Below are positions 49,001-60,311 of a DNA stretch of 64,000 nucleotides, in pieces. Source of the DNA: Lindgomyces ingoldianus (lineage: Eukaryota > Ascomycota > Dothideomycetes > Pleosporales > Lindgomycetaceae); assembly GCF_010093535.1 (NCBI RefSeq), contig NW_022985168.1:1787438-1851437 (forward strand). Reading direction: 5' to 3'. The notes below the pieces were generated by a model that was not told where the DNA came from, ran no database searches, and was given only the letters and a program-made list of their open reading frames with translations. A program made the position numbers and the translations under genes. How positions within the stretch are numbered: position 1 is the stretch's first letter; each line of letters begins with the position of its first letter.

Positions 49001-50340
49001 TAATAGGCCCTAGCTTATAAAAGAATTCTATATGCTTACAGCTAGTAAGTAAGAATAAAAGAACCTAATTTAAGAATATTATAAATCTTTAATGTTTAGC
49101 TATCTAGAAATTAGCACCCTCTAAAAAAAGCTAAGGACTACTATACTATAATAAATACTAAAGGTAAAGTAACTATGCATAGAGGTGCTTAGAGAATGTA
49201 ATACCTGCAATAAAAATAACCTAAAGAGGCATAAAACCTATAGTTACCTCTAACTAATTAAAGCACTAAAATTACTATAAATAATAATTACAATAAACTT
49301 TATTACAGGACTACCCCTGTCTAAAGAACCAGGGACAGACAGGATGTGCAACATAATTATAGTGGCCCTAAATAAAACTACTAAGTATTTATATACTTAG
49401 CCCTTAAAAAAGATAATAACTACTAAAGAATTTATTTATAAATTAAAATAAAATATAATATTAGTATATAAATGCCCTAGAATTATTATCTTTAACTAAG
49501 ATAAGCTATTTACTAGCAGGTTTTAAAAAGCAGTAATGCAACACCTTAAAATAGTACATAAGCTATTAACAGCCTACTACCTATAGATAAATAGACAAAC
49601 TAAAAAAGTAAACGCAAAAGTAAAGAAGTACTTAAGAAAGTACATTTCTAACACTTAAAATAATTAGGCAGAATAGCTTTTAATAGCGCAACTAGCTATT
49701 AACAACATAGAATTAGCTATAATAAAAGAAACACTATATAAGGCTAATTTTAGATATAACTTTTACTTTACATTATATAGAAACTAACCTATAGACTTAT
49801 AAAAGTTAATAGATTAGCTAACAAATCTATACTAGATACATAAAAAGTTAGCTATTAAAGCTAGGACTAGCAGAGAAATAATAGAGAAGTATGTAAACAA
49901 ATTATAATAACTAGGACTAAAAATCTACCTAAGAGATTACATATACCTTAATACAAAGAACCTTAGGATACCTAGACCTTCTAAGAACCTAGCAGAAAAA
50001 AAAATAGGACTATATAAAGTCTTCTAAACCTAACAAGACAACTATAAGCTTAAACTTCCCTTATATATAAAAATACACCTGTAGTTCTATATCTCTAGGT
50101 TAGAAAAAGCACTTAAAGGGATTCCTTTATCTACTTAAAAATAAGAAAATAAAGAAATAAAATATAAAGTTAAACGCATTATAAGTAACTAAAAAAATTA
50201 GAAAAAGTTCTTAATAAAATAAAAAGGGTAGCCTACTAGTAAAAATATGTAGGAACTAGCTAAGAATTTAAGAAACGCGCAGCTGTTAGTATAAAGGTAC
50301 CTTTAAGCTTATCTAAAAGAAACTAGCTAGGCAATAAAGC
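46000..50340 (+). pseudogene. Gypsy A2 pol relic: protease, RT, RNase H, integrase, chromodomain
   Basis: Protease: ALIDSRCTFTTID near 46985-47025 (A-L-I-D-S-G). RT about 47540-48420: IALAIVFVKKKKEK near 47775, then VYLDNVFIYLKDT near 48110-48150 (Y-L-D-D box). RNase H: YTDASLGASRAAF near 48550-48600. Integrase about 49100-49900: CNTCNKNNLKRH (zinc finger), NFITGLPLSKEPGTDR near 49295-49345, HKLLTAYY and NNIELAI. The chromodomain near 50160-50240 (YKVKRIISN, then KFLIK-x-KG-x-PTSKN) would tether integration to modified chromatin. Numerous stops replace Trp and Gln. Confidence 0.9.
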
Positions 50341-50399
50341 ACTTATATTAAAAGGAACAGCTATGTTATTACTAGATAGCAGTAGCTTTTAAAGATAAG

Positions 50400-50859
50400 T
50401 CCTAACTAACACAGGTTAAGAAGAAAGACAGCCCTTTACTTTAGCCTCTAAAGCCTCTATCTTATCTAAAGAGAAGAAATCTTCTTTTAAATACTTTGCG
50501 TAACAAGCATCTAACAGATCTAGTAATTTTTAGATATAATTTTGTCTAAAACGCTTCTTATCTATTACCTTTAGCATTTTCTTCTGCAATTAAAGCTGTT
50601 TCTAATCCTACACCTGCTGTTTTTCTAGTAATAGGCGCTTATAAGCTAGTTGCTTCTTTAATAAGGCGCGCTTATAAGCCTTTATAATAAAAGCCTTTTA
50701 AAGGAGTGTCTTCTATTCTTTCTCTAACTAATCTTATGCAGCATTAAAAATAAAAGTGTTGCATTTACTATGCTTTCTTACACATTTAACACAGTTGTCT
50801 AAGGACAGAGTTAACACATAAAACAACTCTAAGGATTAGCAAGCGCTACAGGGCCTTAT
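50400..50859 (-). pseudogene. Antisense frame of gypsy A2 (Cys-patterned, coiled-coil-like)
   Basis: Read on the minus strand from 50859: IRPCSAC, a stop, then SLDNCVKCVRKHSKCNTF, then a long Lys/Gln/Glu/Leu-rich helix-forming stretch and DFFSLDKIEALEAKVK. The presumed start codon is ATA, where the parallel frame in element I has ATG; this is one G-to-A change. About 150 codons. Six Cys codons in RPC-x2-C and C-x2-C patterns suggest metal binding. It lies between the chromodomain and the 3' LTR, reading against gag-pol. Product not recognised. Confidence 0.65.
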
Positions 50860-51058
50860 TTTTGTCTAGCAAAGAGGATTAAAATAATAGGTAATATAAG
50901 AATAATAAAACAAGCAGGACTAGTAAGCTATTTAGTATAAGAAAAATAGATGTAAAAGACACCTTCTAGCAGAAGAACACACACTTTATAAATAAACTCT
51001 TACTAACACAGATGTATAAGCAGAGCAGCAAGGACGCTGCTAGGGAGAAGGGGCAGCG

Positions 51059-51660
51059 TGTTACAGTCTACAGTTAGACTAGCGTAACCCCACTAGTAGT
51101 GCTCCACAGTCTAGCTGGGTTAGAACAGGGCTTGCTTAAAGACTAGTTAGAGGACACAGAGGCAGCATAGCTGCCTAAAGTTATAGAAGAATGTGTTGTC
51201 TAATAGGAGGACAGGCCGCAAGTTTAGGGAGCTTAAGGGAGTTTAAGAGAGCCTGCAGGAGCCTTCTTAGCAGACTCTTATAAGCTCCTGTCTACTCCCT
51301 TAGCGCCCCTAGCACATGTATATAGTTTCTACATTAAATAACCTTTAGAAGGTGTGTTTAATGTTTAGTTTATTTTTTACATAGACTAAGTAGTATTTAG
51401 CTTTCTAAAGAGCTGTAATACTATTAGTATATCTTACAACATATATACCTCTAATTTTGTCTAACAGGACTGTTTAACCCCAGCCTCTGTACTGCCGCAC
51501 ATAGGGCAAACCACAATCTAGTCACTCTTCCTCCCTCTATTAGCCCAATAGCCTGTACGTAGGACTGTACACCCTACCGGATTGGCCCCTATTATCCGTC
51601 CTACTTCCCCCCTAGGAATACCATAAGACCTAAGTGCTTCCTGAAGCAAGGATTGTAACA
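51059..51660 (+). repeat. 3' LTR of gypsy A2
   Basis: 602 bp. The inner left end is mutated (CAGTTAGAC, GGGTTAGAAC), while the outer right end is intact (CTACCGGATTGGCCCC, AAGCAAGGATTGTAACA). Confidence 0.93.
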
Positions 51661-51936
51661 CTAACTATGTTAAAAATGTAAGAAAGAAAGAGAAATAGTA
51701 CTCTTTTAAATAAAACTAACTAGGCATTTTGCTAAAAGAACTTAAGCAACAGTTTAAGCAAGAGAATTACTAGAAATGTAGAGGACTTTATAACTATAAC
51801 CTCTACAGAACAGGACTTTATAAAGTAATTCTAGACAACAACTATAACATATATAAGGTTAAAATACTACGACAGTTTATAAATGATCTGTAAAAGCAAA
51901 GCTTGCTTAGAGCAATAGTTAGCACATTAAGGTAGG
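51661..51936 (+). pseudogene. Gypsy I gag/pol relic, continuation after A2
   Basis: It continues from 37516 after the duplicated CTAAC. The translation is lysine- and asparagine-rich with no domain I can name. It is cut near 51937, where repeat L' begins. Confidence 0.55.
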
Positions 51937-52160
51937 TGTAAGGCTAGATATCCTAGAGCGGGCTAGTATGGCCTCCCCTGACCTGTTTAGAGGTCACATA
52001 ACCTGTACTTTGTATATAAGCATAAATTCTAACAAGGCTTAGTAGCAATTTGTCTCTCTTATAATACACTTCTATCTTTCTTTAAAAGCTTACTTTTAGT
52101 GCTATCTATGCTACTTACTATTTTATTTTTATAGTAAGTTATTTAAGTTAAAGAATAGTT
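51937..52160 (+). repeat. Repeat L' (LTR-like copy of L)
   Basis: It matches the join of 35110-35138 and 60606-60770. It shares GCGGGCTAGTATGGCCTCC, AGGTCACATAACCTG and the TATA-like box TTTGTATATAAGC. In the L copy CpA/CpG are kept where L' has TpA. A solo K LTR is inserted after 52160. Confidence 0.6.
51997..52021 (+). promoter_or_regulatory. TATA-like promoter box in repeat L'
   Basis: TGTACTTTGTATATAAGCA follows a palindromic GTCACATAAC element and precedes a CTCTCTTATAATACAC stretch that resembles a transcript leader. The box itself is preserved in the L copy at 60650-60660. Functional assignment is by position and composition only. Confidence 0.35.
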
Positions 52161-52451
52161 TATAATAATTTTTATAAATTATTTTATTTTAAGTTGCTTA
52201 GAACTTATCTAATAAGTTTTTATATTAGCTTTAACTATAACTTAACTTTATCTTTTATAGTTACTTTTATTTTTTTAAGTATTTAGTTGCACTTTTTTTT
52301 TTTTAGCTAGCTTAGTAGTTTTCTAATATTTTTTATATAAAACCTATAGGTGTTAATAGCATTCCTAGGTTCTAAGTCCCCACGCACTTCTATATGCCTC
52401 TAACTAGATTCCTACTGCATTTAGACCTATTGTCTTGCCTACACTGTTATA
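52161..52451 (+). repeat. Solo LTR of K family, extremely RIP-mutated
   Basis: A 291-bp LTR with TAGTT duplicated at 52156-52160 and 52452-52456. It aligns along its whole length with the intact K LTR at 61503-61812. Its first half has lost nearly all G and C (TATAATAATTTTTATAAATT against TGTAACGATTCTTAGGAATC). No K internal sequence follows, so it arose by LTR-LTR recombination. Confidence 0.85.
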
Positions 52452-52456
52452 TAGTT

Positions 52457-52770
52457 GTTGCATAATGCTTAGCAAATTAGTATTAGATAGGTAATAGACA
52501 TATAATAATAATATTTAACTATAGCATGTAACTAATTATAGCCTGTAACTAAGCATAGCTAATGCTAATCTCTAAAACACTAATATAGCTAATGCTAATC
52601 CTTAACATACTAATATAGCTAACTATAATTTAAATATATTTTATATAACATATACTAAAGTAAACTACATATAAATTAATATAAAAGTGTACTTATATTA
52701 AGTATACATTTTTTTTAAAAATATATAAAAAATATATAAACTAATAAAAAAATTATAACTAACTAACCTA
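52457..52770 (+). repeat. Repeat G' (RIP-mutated copy of G)
   Basis: 52535-52635 holds three degraded units of the 30-bp minisatellite (CTAATATAGCTAATGCTAAT). 52635-52765 parallels 53935-54075 base for base apart from C-to-T and G-to-A changes. The part before 52535 repeats TGTAACTAA- and GCATGTAACTAATTATAGCC-like segments. No gene. Confidence 0.7.
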
Positions 52771-52849
52771 GTATATTTTAAAAAACAAATTTTACTTAAC
52801 TTTATATTATATAAACTTAAATATATTAAGTATAGTAAGGTTTACTAAT

Positions 52850-53426
52850 AACTTACTTTATTTTTAGTAATACTATAAAAATAGTAAAATTATTACTATT
52901 TATATACTTTTTTACTTATTATACTTTTTATAGTAATTTAATATAGGTTATTTTACTTCTTTAAAAAAGTATATAGGCGCTAAGCAAAAACTTTATATAT
53001 AACTAAATTACTTATTATAAAATAAGCTTATAAGTAAAGTAATACTTATAAGTAAATAATAGCTAGCTAGCTAATTTTTAGCTTTAATTAAGTTAGTAAA
53101 ATTTCTTTTTTAAAAACTAAAGGTTTATATAAATTTAAGATTAGTTATTNNNNNNNNNNNNNNNNNNNNNNNNNNNNNNNNNNNNNNNNNNNNNNNNNNN
53201 NNNNNNNNNNNNNNNNNNNNNNNNNNNNNNNNNNNNNNNNNNNNNNNNNNNNNNNNNNNNNNNNNNNNNNNNNNNNNNNTGTAAGCAAGAAGTAGAAGTA
53301 GTATCTAAATAATATTCTAGGCTGTACTGTACTCTATAGTGCTAGAGTGGGTTGTTATGGGCTATAATAACGTTTGTTGTGGTGTAGTCTTAGTAAAAGT
53401 GAGCAACTTAGGTGTGTAAGCAACTG
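52850..53426 (+). mobile_element. Fot1-like element F3, fragment with assembly gap
   Basis: 52850-53149 is the reverse complement of about 6330-6550 and flanking sequence of F1. 53280-53426 is the reverse complement of 5640-5780, including most of the left terminal repeat. The last bases of the terminal repeat are missing before the E LTR at 53437. 52770-52850 is AT-rich and unassigned. Confidence 0.7.
53150..53279. other. Assembly gap (130 N)
   Basis: Run of N inside the F3 fragment; the size may be nominal. By comparison with F1 the missing stretch should hold transposon sequence. Confidence 0.99.
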
Positions 53427-53436
53427 TTAATCTCTG

Positions 53437-53768
53437 TGTTAAATTAAAGCACTGTTTCTAGGCTTCCTAAGATAAATAATAGGTTTAGATATAATGTATA
53501 GGATGATGATTAATTGTATTAATTTATTAATCTTTTTTTGTCTGCTCTGCTTGTGTTGCTTAGCCTTGTTTTTCCAGTCTGAGTCCCTCGCACACTAGCC
53601 CTATGCGCGACCAGCTTGCAACATGCTGCAATTTGTTGCAAAATACTGCAAAATGCTGCAACATGCAGCAATTTGCAGCAACATACTGTTTAAGCTTATT
53701 GCTTGTACTATGTAGCAGCTTTTGTCCAGCGTTCCTCCTGTCTTGACAGTAGGTGCGCATATCTGACA
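53437..53768 (-). repeat. Lone LTR of copia family E, no target-site duplication
   Basis: 332 bp in reverse orientation, TGTTAAATTAAAGC to ATATCTGACA. Left flank CTCTG (end of F3), right flank CCCCA (start of the G minisatellite). The right half is RIP-free. The absence of a duplication suggests that recombination joined two different loci here. Open frames covering this LTR and the minisatellite are not genes. Confidence 0.82.
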
Positions 53769-53912
53769 CCCCAACACACTGATGCGGCTAATGCCAATCC
53801 CCGACACACTGATGCGGCTGATGCCAATCCCCGACACATCAATGTGGCTGATGCCAATCCTCGACACACCAATGTGGCTGATGCCAATCCCCGACACACC
53901 GATGTGGCTAGA
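53769..53912. repeat. 30-bp minisatellite at the start of repeat G
   Basis: Nearly five units of 30 bp with the core GATGCGGCTGATGCCAATCC and C/T variation. They are GC-rich and hardly touched by RIP. Because 30 is a multiple of three, all frames stay open, which explains the short frames on both strands. There are no unique spacers, so it is not a CRISPR. Confidence 0.9.
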
Positions 53913-54195
53913 GAGGTGGAACAGACGCAACTAACTATAATTTAAATATGTTTTACACAACGCATGCGAGGGCAAACTGCATGCAAATTAGCATAAAGGT
54001 GCACTTACATTAGGTATACATTTTTTTTAAAAAAGAATATAAGAAACACATAAGCTAACAGAGAAACAGCGTTACTAGGGTTTATCTAAAGAAATTCTAA
54101 CTAACTAGCGCGTCTAAAAGAGGAGATTCTGCTAAACTTTTCGTTCTGTAAACCCGAATATAATAAGCAGAGCAAGCTCTGCTAATAAGAAAGAT
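53913..54195 (+). repeat. Repeat G, well-preserved copy
   Basis: It contains ACACAACGCATGCGAGGGC, a T8A6 tract, GCGTTACTAGGGTTTATC and the stem AGCAGAGC/GCTCTGCT. The reverse complement is at 4190-4438 and the AT-converted version at 52635-52765. No coding frame and no recognisable termini. Confidence 0.7.
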
Positions 54196-57100
54196 TGCTA
54201 TAGTCTACTATAACATACTAAGTAAAGAAGAATAATAAAAAATTTTTAAAAAAATACTAGTAAAAGATAAAGGCTTTAACTAGCACTAAACACTTTTTTA
54301 AACCCTAGCACTATTAAACAAACAACTAAACACACTACCCCTAGCACTAGCAGTAATAAGAAAAGAGCTAGAGGAACAACAAATCTATAGATATTACATT
54401 CTATGTAGAAGTAAGCAACATAATAATTTCTAATGTAAATATAGGAATTATCCCCTACAGATAATCTAGACAAAAGAATATCCCTAATAGGCTTAGATAC
54501 AACCTATACATATCTATACTAATCTTAAACAATGCCTATACACCTAGTACTTATGCACAAGCAAGTATTACATCTAACTATAGCTAACTAAACACTAAGC
54601 TAGCTAGTAGCTAATAGGCGTGTAAGAAAGTAAAAGGTTTACAGACACTCTAACAGGACTAGGTATAACATGTAAAATGCTAAACTGTTACCACTGCAGC
54701 ACAGGTTTACCCTATAAAAAGAAACCTTAGACTAAATGTAAACAAGTTTCTAATTGCGCCTTCTACTACTTTTAATAGAAAGCTAATTAACAGAATAACT
54801 AACTTTTATACTACTACAGAGTAGAAAGCATTAACTGCCTAGTAGAAGATTGCATAGTAAAAGACTACTAAGAATTTAAGGTTACTGCTAACTAAGTAGA
54901 CAAATAAATACACTACATTTTAAGCATTAAAAAAAATAATGTTAGCATAAACTATAACAAAGTTTATTATAACATAAAAATCTTAATAGCAGTAGGATAA
55001 GGTCCTAGAAGAAGCCTAACAGCTAAAGTTACCCTAAGACGCTTAGGCTGCAAATAGGAAGGCCTTGTGCTAATAAATAGTAGCTGCACGTTTACAGCAA
55101 TTAACTCTACCTAAGTTAATTAAAATAAGATACCCTTTTAAATTAAAAAGAAACCCTTTAGAGTATCCCTAGCTAACGCCTTATTAATTAAATATAGTAG
55201 AGAAAAAATTTAGCTTAAAACTAAGGAACTAATTACAGAAACTAAAGACATAGATAACTAGATATTATTTAGCATTCTACTACTTAGAGGAAAATATTAA
55301 ATAATACTAGGATATAACTAGCTCTATAAACATAATCTAAAAATTAATTAGTAAATAATAATAATACAGCCTAAGCCCTAGCTTACATAATCTAAGCAAG
55401 GAACAAACCACCTCTAGAAGAAAACAGAACCTTAGAAATTCTCTTGCTAAGAACTAGAAGCACACGCTGTCTACATAATAAAAGAAGAACTAAAGAAAGT
55501 CTCTTTTAAGGAATTTAAAAAGGAAATAGACTTAGACTAAGTAGGAATCTACTAAATTATAGAAAAACCTAAAAAGAAACTTCTAAAAGAATACTATAGC
55601 TATAAAGACATGTTTATAACTTTTAAGAACCTAGAAGAACTACCTTAGCATTAACCCTTAGATTATGCAATTAACCTTAAACCTAACCCCTAGCTAAAGA
55701 CACATAAACTACGCCTCTTTACAGCAGCTTAGAAAGAAGCACTATAAGAATACATAGACTGCATGCTAGTAAAAGGCTATATTTAAGAAAGTAAAAGCTC
55801 TATAGCATTAGCAGTAGTCTTTACAAAAAAGAAGAATAGGAAAGTTAAAGTCTACTAGAACTACTAAACCCTAAATAAGAACACTATAAGGGATTAGTTC
55901 CCTCTCTCTATTATTTAGAACATTATAAATTAACTAAAAAGAACTACGCATTTTATAAAGTTTAATGTTTAGAATAGATTTAATAAAATAAGAATAAAAA
56001 AAGGACATAAATAGATAACAGCTTTTAAAACTTTATAGGCTTTTTATAAGCTTCTTATTATGCTATTTAGGCTTACTAACAGCTTAGTAACCTTCTAAAG
56101 AGTAATTAACATAGCACTTAACCCCTACCTAGACGTCTTTGTTTTAGGATATCTAGACAATATTCTTATATACACTAAGAAAAGCAAGCTAGACTATGTA
56201 GTAAAAGTATAACTAGTGCTAGACAAGCTCTAAGAATATAGACTTTACCTATAGCTAGAAAAATATAAGTTTAATGTATAAAAAACAAACTACTTTAAAT
56301 TTATTATTAATAGAGAAGAAATAAAAATAGACCCTACTAAAGTAGATAAGGTACTTAAGTAGCTAACACTAAAAACTGTTACAGAAATTAAAATTTTCTA
56401 GGTCTTACTAGCTACGTATAAAGAATAATTAAGGACTACTTAAAGATTACACTACCTCTTATAGATGCTACTTTAAAAAAAAGATCTACGTAGAAATTCC
56501 TATAGATAATAGAAATAGAAAATGCTTTTTAAAAATTAAAATAGATTATAATAAGTTACCTTGTTCTTAGAATGTATAATCTTACGCTAGAAATAAAAGT
56601 GCACACTAATGCCTTCTTTAGGGCCAAGAGAGTAGCACTCTCCTAGAAACAAGAAAACAGCTAATAGCACCTTATAGCCTATTACTTAGCAAAGTTTGCA
56701 CTTTTAGAACAAAAGTACACTATCTCTAATAAAAAATTAAAAGCTATAGTTAATGTATACAGAAATTAGAAAGTTAAGCTCTAAAGTTTAAGTTAGTAAT
56801 TTATAATCCTTACTAACTATGTAAACCTTATTACCTTTTTTACTACTAAAAAACTTTTGCTAATGCATGTATAATAAGCTATAGAATTAGCTTAGTTTAA
56901 CTTTGTTATTAAACACATAGCTAGAAGCAGTAACTAATAAGTAGACGCTCTTAGCTAACGCTTTAACTACTTTAAAAAAAATAAAGAAAACTTTAAAGAA
57001 TTTATAATCTTTAAGGAAACCCTAAAAAGCTTAATCTATAAAGAACTAAACTAAGAACTACTATGTTCCTTTATAATAGTTAAATAAGAATAGAAGAACC

Positions 57101-58370
57101 TAATAAAAAATATTATAAAGCCTCTATGTTTAGACACCTAGGGATAGGATCACTACAGAAAAAGATTAAAGATGCTATACTATAGAAAGTGCCCTAACTA
57201 AAGCATCTATGCACTAAAGTCTTATAGGAATGTAACACCTGCAATAAAAACAACCTATAACAACATAAACCTTATAGACTACTCTAACTAATTACAGCGC
57301 TAAGTTAACTATAGACTATAATAACTATAGATTTTATTACTAGACTACTACTGTTATAAGAACCTAGTATAAAAAGACTCTATAATATAATTACACAAGT
57401 TGTTAATAAAACTATAAAGTTTGTTTACTTATAGCTATTAGAAAAGAGCATTATAGCTAAAGAATTTATATATAAACTAAAGAAAAATGTCTTAGCTACT
57501 TATAGCTGCCTAGAGATTATTATCTTAGACTGTAATAAGCTATTTATAAGTAAGTACTATACTATAATAATTAGACATTTAGGAATTAATTATAAGCTCT
57601 TTACAGCCTACTACTTATAAATAGACAGGCAAACAGAAAGAGCAAACATAGAAGTAGAAAAATACCTGCGTAAATACATGTCTTACAAATAAAATAATTA
57701 GGCAGAATAGCTGCTAATAGCATAGCTTATAATTAATACTATAGAATTAACTATAACTAAGGAAACTCTATATAAAGCTAACTTTAGGTACCCTTTACAG
57801 TATAAGTTCTACAGCACGCAGCTAACAGACTTTTTAGAAGCTATAAACTAAATAGCTAAACTTCTAAAACTGCATTAGAAATTAACTAAAAAAGCACAGT
57901 TAGCCTAAGACGCTATAAAAAAAGCTGTAGACTAGAAAAGGTAAACAGCACTAGAAATACACCTAAATAATTATGTGTATTTAGACATAAGGAATCTTAG
58001 AACACCTAAAGGTTCTAGAAAACTTACTAAAAAGCATATAAGACCTTACTAAGTTATATAAATATATCCTAGCATTTGTAAACTTAAGCTACCTAAGAAA
58101 ATGCAAATACACCTTTAGTTCTACGTCTCTAAGCTTAAACTTGCGCTTAAGAGCATTCTACTAGCAACTACAGAATAAAAGGAAGAAGAAAAAGAATATA
58201 AAGTAGAATAAATTCTAGATTACTAAGGAAACAAATATTTAATTAAATAAAAGGAATAGCCTACTAGTAAAAACACCTAGAAACCTATCTAGAGCTTATT
58301 AAACACTCCCCTAATTCTCTATAAATACTTAAAGTCTTTTCTAAGTAAAACTACTCTAGGGAAAGCTCTC
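54196..58370 (+). pseudogene. Gypsy I pol relic: protease, RT, RNase H, integrase, chromodomain
   Basis: Protease remnant LINSSCTFTAINST near 55065-55110 (active-site D-S-G now N-S-S). RT about 55600-56400 with ALAVVFTKKKNRK near 55805, LDVFVLGYLDNILIYTKKSK near 56130-56190, then a thumb region. RNase H about 56560-56960 with VHTNAFF (D to N) and YTISNKKLKAIV. Integrase about 57150-57850, with CNTCNKNNL near 57235, ELTITKETLYKANFRYPL near 57740-57795. Chromodomain near 58195-58280 (EYKVE-x-ILDY, NKYLIK-x-KE-x-PTSKNT). Trp codons in the aromatic cage have become stops. The polyprotein is dead. Confidence 0.88.
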
Positions 58371-58379
58371 TACTCTAGA

Positions 58380-58845
58380 AAACATTACTACTAGTTAAAA
58401 CTGCAGCAGCATTAGCTAGCTATAATGTAGAAGGTCTGCAACCCTTTAACATAGGCTAAGAAGAAGGAAGACTTGCAGCCTCTGCCTTAAGCGCTTTAAG
58501 CTTATCTAAGGATAAAAAGTCTCTTTTTAAGTACTTTACTTTTTAATCCTTTAGCACCTTTAACTGTTTATAGGCCTTTTTCTAATAAAAGATAAGTAAC
58601 TAAAAACGCTTTAGCAACTTCTTTTTCTTTTACACTTTCTCCTCCTTCTTGCGCATCTTATCCTTTTAGATTACCTCTAGCTCTGTTAACAGTTTTTTAT
58701 GCTCCTGCTTTAGGCAATTTTACGCAGCATTAGATATAAAAGCATTACAATAACTCCCCTTCTGCACGTATTCTACGCACTTGTCTAATAATAAGGACAT
58801 TATGTAAGAGGAACTGCTGAAATAATAGGCGCTATAAGGGCGCAT
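58380..58845 (-). pseudogene. Antisense frame of gypsy I (Cys-patterned, coiled-coil-like), ATG retained
   Basis: The minus strand opens with ATG at 58845: MRPYSAYYFSSSSYIMSLLL, then DKCVEYVQKGSYCNAF and ISNAAxNCLKQEHKKLLTEL. A long KKEEK/KKKKLLKRF-type charged helix follows, ending DFLSLDKLKALKAE. The order and spacing match A1 and A2, with Tyr where A2 has Cys (TGY to TAY). It lies between the chromodomain and the 3' LTR, opposite in direction to pol. The three copies differ enough outside this pattern to suggest past selection on a protein. Function unknown. Confidence 0.65.
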
Positions 58846-59050
58846 CTTAGTACAACAGAGAGGATTAAAATAAGTAATAGTTTAAAGACAGTAAGTAGCA
58901 GCAGAGGAACAAGAAGCCTAATAAGGCATAGTTAGAAAAGTTAGACTTTAGGCAGAGTTTTAAAGAAGGGCATGTACTAGCTAAAAAGAAAAACAAATAT
59001 TTGCAGAAGCACTGTAACAGTAAGGACGCTAACTAGAAGGGAAGCCTACG

Positions 59051-59659
59051 TGTTACAGCTAAAAAACAGACTGTAATGACCTAATTAGCTGTTTTACACA
59101 GCCTAAGCAATGTTAGATAGAAAACGCTTAACTCTACGCTAAACAAATTATGTAATAAGATAGATAAGAAATAGCTCTAGCTTTTAGATAAAAGCCTAGC
59201 AGAATGCATTATCTAATAAGACTATAGGCCTTGCAGGCCTGCAGGTTATGCAGGCTATGCAGGCAACAGGCATGCAAGCATGCACAGCATGCACTGCATG
59301 CAAACCCCATGTATATAGTTCTAATTACAGCTATAGCTAGAAAGGCTGTAATTACTATTTAGTCTTTATTTACTTAATAGACTAAAAGGCATTAAAACCT
59401 TTACAAAGAGAACATTACTGCCTTATATATCTTGCACTATATATACCTTCTTTCTTATCTTTTTAGATTAGGTTTGCTAGCCCCCTATACAGCTACTAGG
59501 CTAAACTACAACCTGCCTTCTTTACTCTACCTATCCCACACTCTGCTTAACAGACTGTACACCTGATCTAGCTAAGTCCTTCCCCTTTTTCTCCACTAAC
59601 ATATCATAGGCCGTAGTGTTCCCGAAAAACACTATTTCGCCGGAGCAAGGATTGTAACC
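59051..59659 (+). repeat. 3' LTR of gypsy I
   Basis: 609 bp. The inner start is mutated (TGTTACAGCTAAAAAACAG against TGTCACGGCCAACAGACAG). The outer end is intact (CCGAAAAACACTATTTCGCC and GGAGCAAGGATTGTAAC), except that the last base pair is CC instead of CA. Confidence 0.92.
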
Positions 59660-59664
59660 CAGTG

Positions 59665-60311
59665 TCCTCTAAACTAAACGCTATGTGTGTGCGCCTGTTT
59701 TAATAGTAATCTATATAAATGTCTAGCCTGTTAATAATTAAGACTTACTCTTTATTCTTTACTCTTTATGCAGTTATGAATTTTAAGTGTACATTTAGTA
59801 TAGTAATATTTACGTGTTATTAAAGATGCCTTAAAGGTCTTTTACTATTAGAGTAGCAGGGGTAATTTAAGGCATTATTAGAGGTAATCTAGTAGTTAAT
59901 TAAGAACTATTAAGACATGTTGCTATAGATTAACTTTGAATTAAGTAGGGTATAGCTTTAGGTTCTATAAAAGCAGGTTTAGCTATTAATAAAGTAGTAG
60001 TTAGTAATTAAAGGTTAGTAGTTAAGAGTTAAGCATTAGTAGTCTCTAAGTTTTTACTTTAGCGCATTTTTTATAACTTTTCTAAAGGTAATTTTAATTA
60101 TAGAGAATAGAAAGTTCTAAACTTAAAAGCTTTAGTTAATAAAAAGTCTTTAAGATTCTATTTATAGACTAAATAGTTAAATATAATAGTGTGTAAGTAT
60201 TATAACTTACACTAAATTAGACATGTTTTAAAGCTTAAATGTAGTTAAATAAATAATTAGTGTAATATTATAATAAGGTTGTTACTAGTAAAACTAAGTT
60301 TTTTAATATAA
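59665..60311 (-). other. K1 internal region, right part
   Basis: Non-coding interior of K1; with 35427-35576 it makes about 800 bp. Its reverse complement parallels the interior of K2 (61813-62914). The reverse complement carries TTAACTACTAACTACTA-like strings. No gag or pol similarity and no long frame. Confidence 0.7.

Larger units (their letters stand above)
37517..51660 (+). mobile_element. Ty3/gypsy chromovirus-like element A2, complete, carrying B3
   Basis: LTRs of 602 bp lie at 37517-38118 and 51059-51660, with CTAAC duplicated at 37512-37516 and 51661-51665. Removing B3 (with its ATAGA duplication) leaves about 7.75 kb. The element has gag, protease, RT, RNase H, integrase and a chromodomain on the plus strand and an antisense frame near the 3' LTR. 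It is inserted in the gag/pol region of element I and is dead through RIP. Confidence 0.93.
35577..59659 (+). mobile_element. Ty3/gypsy element I, complete but interrupted
   Basis: LTRs of 609 bp lie at 35577-36185 and 59051-59659, with CAGTG duplicated at 35572-35576 and 59660-59664. The element is split by A2 (37517-51660) and by a cluster of other repeats (51937 to about 54195). Its own sequence is about 7.7 kb, with gag, protease, RT, RNase H, integrase and chromodomain on the plus strand and an antisense frame before the 3' LTR. It is inactivated by RIP. Confidence 0.92.

Noticed and set aside
53769..53912. CRISPR-like array of about 30-bp repeats
   Set aside because: Units are directly adjacent with no unique spacers, and the setting is a fungal transposon nest. 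It is a minisatellite.
53601..53945. Overlapping short open frames of 60-110 codons on both strands
   Set aside because: They run through the reverse-oriented E LTR and the 30-bp minisatellite. The repeat length is a multiple of three, so frames stay open by chance. There is no domain, and they cross an element junction.
54276..54473. Minus-strand 65-codon hydrophobic frame
   Set aside because: It falls within degraded gypsy I pol, has no counterpart in A2 and no recognisable motif.
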